A stretch of DNA of 64,000 nucleotides, from the NCBI GenBank assembly GCA_902363535.1, contig CABJAE010000009.1:42010-106009 (forward strand), given 5' to 3'. The notes below the pieces were generated by a model. That model was not told the DNA's origin, made no database searches, and saw nothing but the letters and a program-made list of their open reading frames with translations. Each line of letters starts with the position of its first letter. Position 1 is the first letter of the stretch. Both the position numbers and the translations under genes were made by a program. Positions 62,537 to 64,000 of this stretch are shown one piece after another. Source of the stretch: Peptoniphilaceae bacterium (GTDB lineage Bacteria > Bacillota > Clostridia > Tissierellales > Peptoniphilaceae).

Positions 62537-63008
62537 AGGCCTTACGGTTTTAGGGGCGCTCTTTCTTGTGGGGCTCGCGGCGATTTTGATTATCTCCGAC
62601 GCCACGCCCCGGACAATCAAGGCCATGAACCTTGCCTTTTCTACCCACGTCACCGGACGAGCCGTCTGCGTGGACGATGTAAAAAAGCCGCCGGATTTTC
62701 TCGGCGACGGCGTGAGCTATACGATTTATAAATTAGATGACGAGGACATGGCGCAGCTGAAGAAGGATTTGAAAAAGACGAGAGCTTTTTCCGCAGACAG
62801 CGCGATCGGAAGGAAGGTGGACTCGGCGTTGAAATGGGCGAAACAGGTGCAACCCGAAATCAACGATCCCGCCCTGTCATTTCCTAATTGTCGCTACTAC
62901 TTTGTGGACCGCTCCCCGAGCGGGGCAGGGGATTCTATCTCCAATTATGACGCCCTGGTGGTGGATGAGGAGAATCTGCTGATTCTATATTTGGTCTACG
63001 ATACTTAA
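62523..63008 (+). CDS. Hypothetical exported protein downstream of the HTH pair
   Basis: I do not recognise this 161-residue protein. It has one N-terminal hydrophobic segment (GLTVLGALFLVGLAAILII) and then a soluble, mixed alpha/beta part containing two cysteines (AVCVDDVKK and FPNCRYYF) that could form a disulfide outside the cell. The start at 62523 is nine bases after GAAGGAG and overlaps the HTH gene by 14 bases. It ends before a strong terminator. Confidence 0.7.
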   Translation: MTRTKGLTVLGALFLVGLAAILIISDATPRTIKAMNLAFSTHVTGRAVCVDDVKKPPDFLGDGVSYTIYKLDDEDMAQLKKDLKKTRAFSADSAIGRKVDSALKWAKQVQPEINDPALSFPNCRYYFVDRSPSGAGDSISNYDALVVDEENLLILYLVYDT

Positions 63009-63035
63009 AAGAGATCGATCGCCGGAATACCTGAA

Positions 63036-63080
63036 AAGAGGGCTACCGTTTTAAGCACGGTAGCCCTCTTTTTCTTTTTA
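63036..63080 (+). terminator. Strong terminator of the DUF2975-HTH operon
   Basis: A 13-bp stem (AGAGGGCTACCGT with ACGGTAGCCCTCT) is followed by a T-rich tract. Confidence 0.93.
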
Positions 63081-63087
63081 CGCGCAC

Positions 63088-63127
63088 AAAAAAACACACG
63101 CCGTCATAAGATCAGCGTGCGTTTTTT
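63088..63127 (-). terminator. 5S-type terminator, copy 1
   Basis: ACGCACGCTG pairs with CGGCGTGTGT (G-T pairs) and is flanked by T and A runs. The same sequence occurs at 63565-63604 and after the intact 5S gene. Confidence 0.82.
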
Positions 63128-63131
63128 GTGT

Positions 63132-63541
63132 GACCGGCAATTTCCTACTCTCCCGGGTCGTTACCAACCAAGTACCATCGGCGTTTAGAGACCTAACCCC
63201 ATTTTGCGGACCGAAGGGACGAAAATGGATGGTAGGTCCTATGTCAGGATGGCCCGGCGGGACGAGCGAAGCGCGCGGTTGCCATCTACGGCCAGAGACC
63301 TAACCCCATTTTGCGGACCGAAGGGACGAAAATGGATGGTAGGTCCTATGTCAGGATGGCCCGGCGGAACGTGCGAAGCGCGCGGTTGCCATCGACGGCG
63401 AGAGACCTAACCCCATTTTGCGGACCGAAGGGACGAAAAATGGATGGTAGGTCCTATGTCAGGATGGCCCGACGGGACGTGCGAAGCGCGTCGCCCGGTT
63501 GCCATCTACGACCAGAGGCTTGCCTCTTCTGCACTATCACA
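63132..63541 (-). pseudogene. 5S-like unit 1, carrying three internal repeats
   Basis: On the minus strand this unit ends (63132-63185) with an exact copy of the last ~54 bases of 5S rRNA, followed by the same terminator as the true gene. Its 5' part is not 5S: it begins near GTGTGATAGTGC (only loosely like the 5S start) and then holds repeats R3, R2 and R1. The junction (GGGTTAGGTCTCTAAACGCC) still aligns to the 5S segment ending CTCTTAACGCC with several changes. It may be a decayed 5S copy, an expanded 5S, or a different RNA. No own promoter is visible. Confidence 0.6.
63191..63517 (-). repeat. Three tandem ~107-base GC-rich repeats (R1-R3)
   Basis: Copies at 63191-63297, 63298-63404 and 63405-63517 (107, 107 and 113 bases) differ by a few substitutions plus one short insertion in R3. 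Each can fold into two hairpins on the minus strand: GATGGC/GCCATC, and one closed by GACCTA/TAGGTC with an inner CCATTTT/AAAATGG. Changes cluster in the GC-rich middle; the hairpin arms are unchanged. Confidence 0.9.
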
Positions 63542-63564
63542 CTTCTTTTTCTTTTTACACGCAC

Positions 63565-63604
63565 AAAAAAACACACGCCGTCATAAGATCAGCGTGCGTT
63601 TTTT
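63565..63604 (-). terminator. 5S-type terminator, copy 2
   Basis: Same hairpin and T-run as after the intact 5S gene, downstream of 5S-like unit 2. Confidence 0.82.
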
Positions 63605-63608
63605 GTGT

Positions 63609-63800
63609 GACCGGCAATTTCCTACTCTCCCAGGTCGTTACCAACCAAGTACCATCGGCGTTTAGAGACCTAACCCCATTTTGCGGACCGAAGGGACGAA
63701 AAATGGATGGTAGGTCCTATGTCAGGATGGCCCGGCGGGACGTGCGAAGCGCGCGGTTGCCATCTACGACCAGAGGCTTGCCTTTTCTGCACTATCACAC
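63609..63800 (-). pseudogene. 5S-like unit 2, carrying one internal repeat
   Basis: Same layout as unit 1, but with a single repeat R4. The 5S 3' half at 63609-63663 differs from the intact gene by one base (an A for G in the CTCCCGGG stretch). It lies directly downstream of the intact 5S terminator. Confidence 0.6.
63668..63775 (-). repeat. Fourth copy of the ~107-base repeat (R4)
   Basis: A 108-base copy nearly identical to R1-R3, alone inside 5S-like unit 2. Confidence 0.9.
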
Positions 63801-63822
63801 TTCTTTTTCTTTTTACACGCAC

Positions 63823-63862
63823 AAAAAAACACACGCCGTCATAAGATCAGCGTGCGTTTTTT
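63823..63862 (-). terminator. Terminator of the rRNA operon
   Basis: ACGCACGCTG/CGGCGTGTGT stem with seven T on the minus strand, immediately after the 5S 3' end. Confidence 0.88.
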
Positions 63863-63866
63863 GTGT

Positions 63867-63984
63867 GACCGGCAATTTCCTACTCTCCCGGGTCGTTACC
63901 AACCAAGTACCATCGGCGTTAAGAGGCTTAACTTCTGTGTTCGGCATGGGTACAGGTGTGTCCCTCTTGCTATCGTCACCGGAC
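63867..63984 (-). rRNA. rrf: 5S ribosomal RNA
   Basis: The minus strand carries a complete 118-base 5S rRNA: start TCCGGTGACGATAGC, the conserved loop CCCATGCCGAACACAGAAGT, CGCCGATGGTAC and the end GAGAGTAGGAAATTGCCGGT, with 5' and 3' ends pairing. The 23S gene would lie beyond the right edge. Ends are set by the helix I pairing and may be off by one or two bases. Confidence 0.93.
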
Positions 63985-64000
63985 GAACCAAGTGCATATA

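Noticed and set aside
63204..63665. Several short plus-strand open frames sharing MRTEGTKMDGRSYVRMARR-like peptides
   Set aside because: They are translations of the 107-base RNA-like repeats; none has a ribosome site and they lie antisense to 5S-derived sequence.
63191..63775. Possible CRISPR array
   Set aside because: The repeated unit is 107 bases with no unique spacers between copies, and no cas genes are near.

Overview
The window (64 kb) looks like the chromosome of an anaerobic, butyrate-type Firmicute. The best guess is the Tissierellia/Peptoniphilaceae group (Peptoniphilus/Aedoeadaptatus-like). This is an inference from gene content: a butyryl-CoA-dehydrogenase-type fusion with rubredoxin, a flavodiiron protein, a CBS-type family II pyrophosphatase, a GlgC/GlgD pair, an F-ATPase with a sodium-type c subunit, SLH proteins and strong GGAGG ribosome sites. 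Base composition is fairly GC-rich, with AT-richer islands at the giant surface protein (36-42 kb) and one ABC pair (57.8-59.4 kb). Most genes lie on the minus strand.

Layout. 0-8 kb: partial gene, DUF308 membrane protein, CBS-PPase, lipid-anchored-size hypothetical, an ACAD-EtfA-rubredoxin fusion with flavodiiron protein, and divergent L-lactate dehydrogenase. 8-20 kb: one nine-gene minus-strand run with overlapping or nearly touching genes: trmN6-like, rsmI, nurA, herA, glgB, glgC, glgD, glgA, pullulanase. 20-24 kb: cardiolipin synthase, DUF4153 membrane protein, GDT1/UPF0016 transporter. 24.4-31.4 kb: complete F1Fo ATP synthase operon atpZ-I-B-E-F-H-A-G-D-C with a good promoter and terminator. 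31.5-33.8 kb: dinB divergent from an HTH repressor-ImmA peptidase pair, separated by four phased operator-like boxes. 33.9-36 kb: secreted phosphodiester glycosidase with stalk domains. 36-42 kb: a 1993-residue G5-repeat cell-wall protein. 42-48 kb: J-domain-like protein and a proline-peptide operon (Xaa-Pro aminopeptidase, POT transporter, Xaa-Pro dipeptidase, prolyl iminopeptidase). 48-51.4 kb: BtuFCD-type importer behind a cobalamin riboswitch. 51.5-55.8 kb: small antitoxin-like protein, TraX protein, two SLH proteins, SdpI-like protein. 55.9-59.5 kb: a five-gene operon with two ABC exporters and a GntR regulator. 59.6-63 kb: HTH-membrane protein, flavodoxin/DUF3793 pair, DUF2975-YozG-type HTH-secreted protein trio. 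63-64 kb: the 3' end of an rRNA operon (5S on the minus strand) followed by an unusual array.

Most unusual region: downstream of the intact 5S gene are two further units. Each ends in a near-perfect copy of the 5S 3' half plus the same terminator, but the 5' half is replaced by one or three copies of a ~107-nt GC-rich, hairpin-forming repeat. They may be 5S pseudogenes, expanded 5S RNAs, or a new structured RNA. Other candidates worth follow-up are the phased dinB/HTH/ImmA operators (a LexA-independent damage switch), the HerA-NurA pair inside a glycogen operon, and the ACAD-EtfA-rubredoxin/flavodiiron chain as a dedicated oxygen-reducing pathway.
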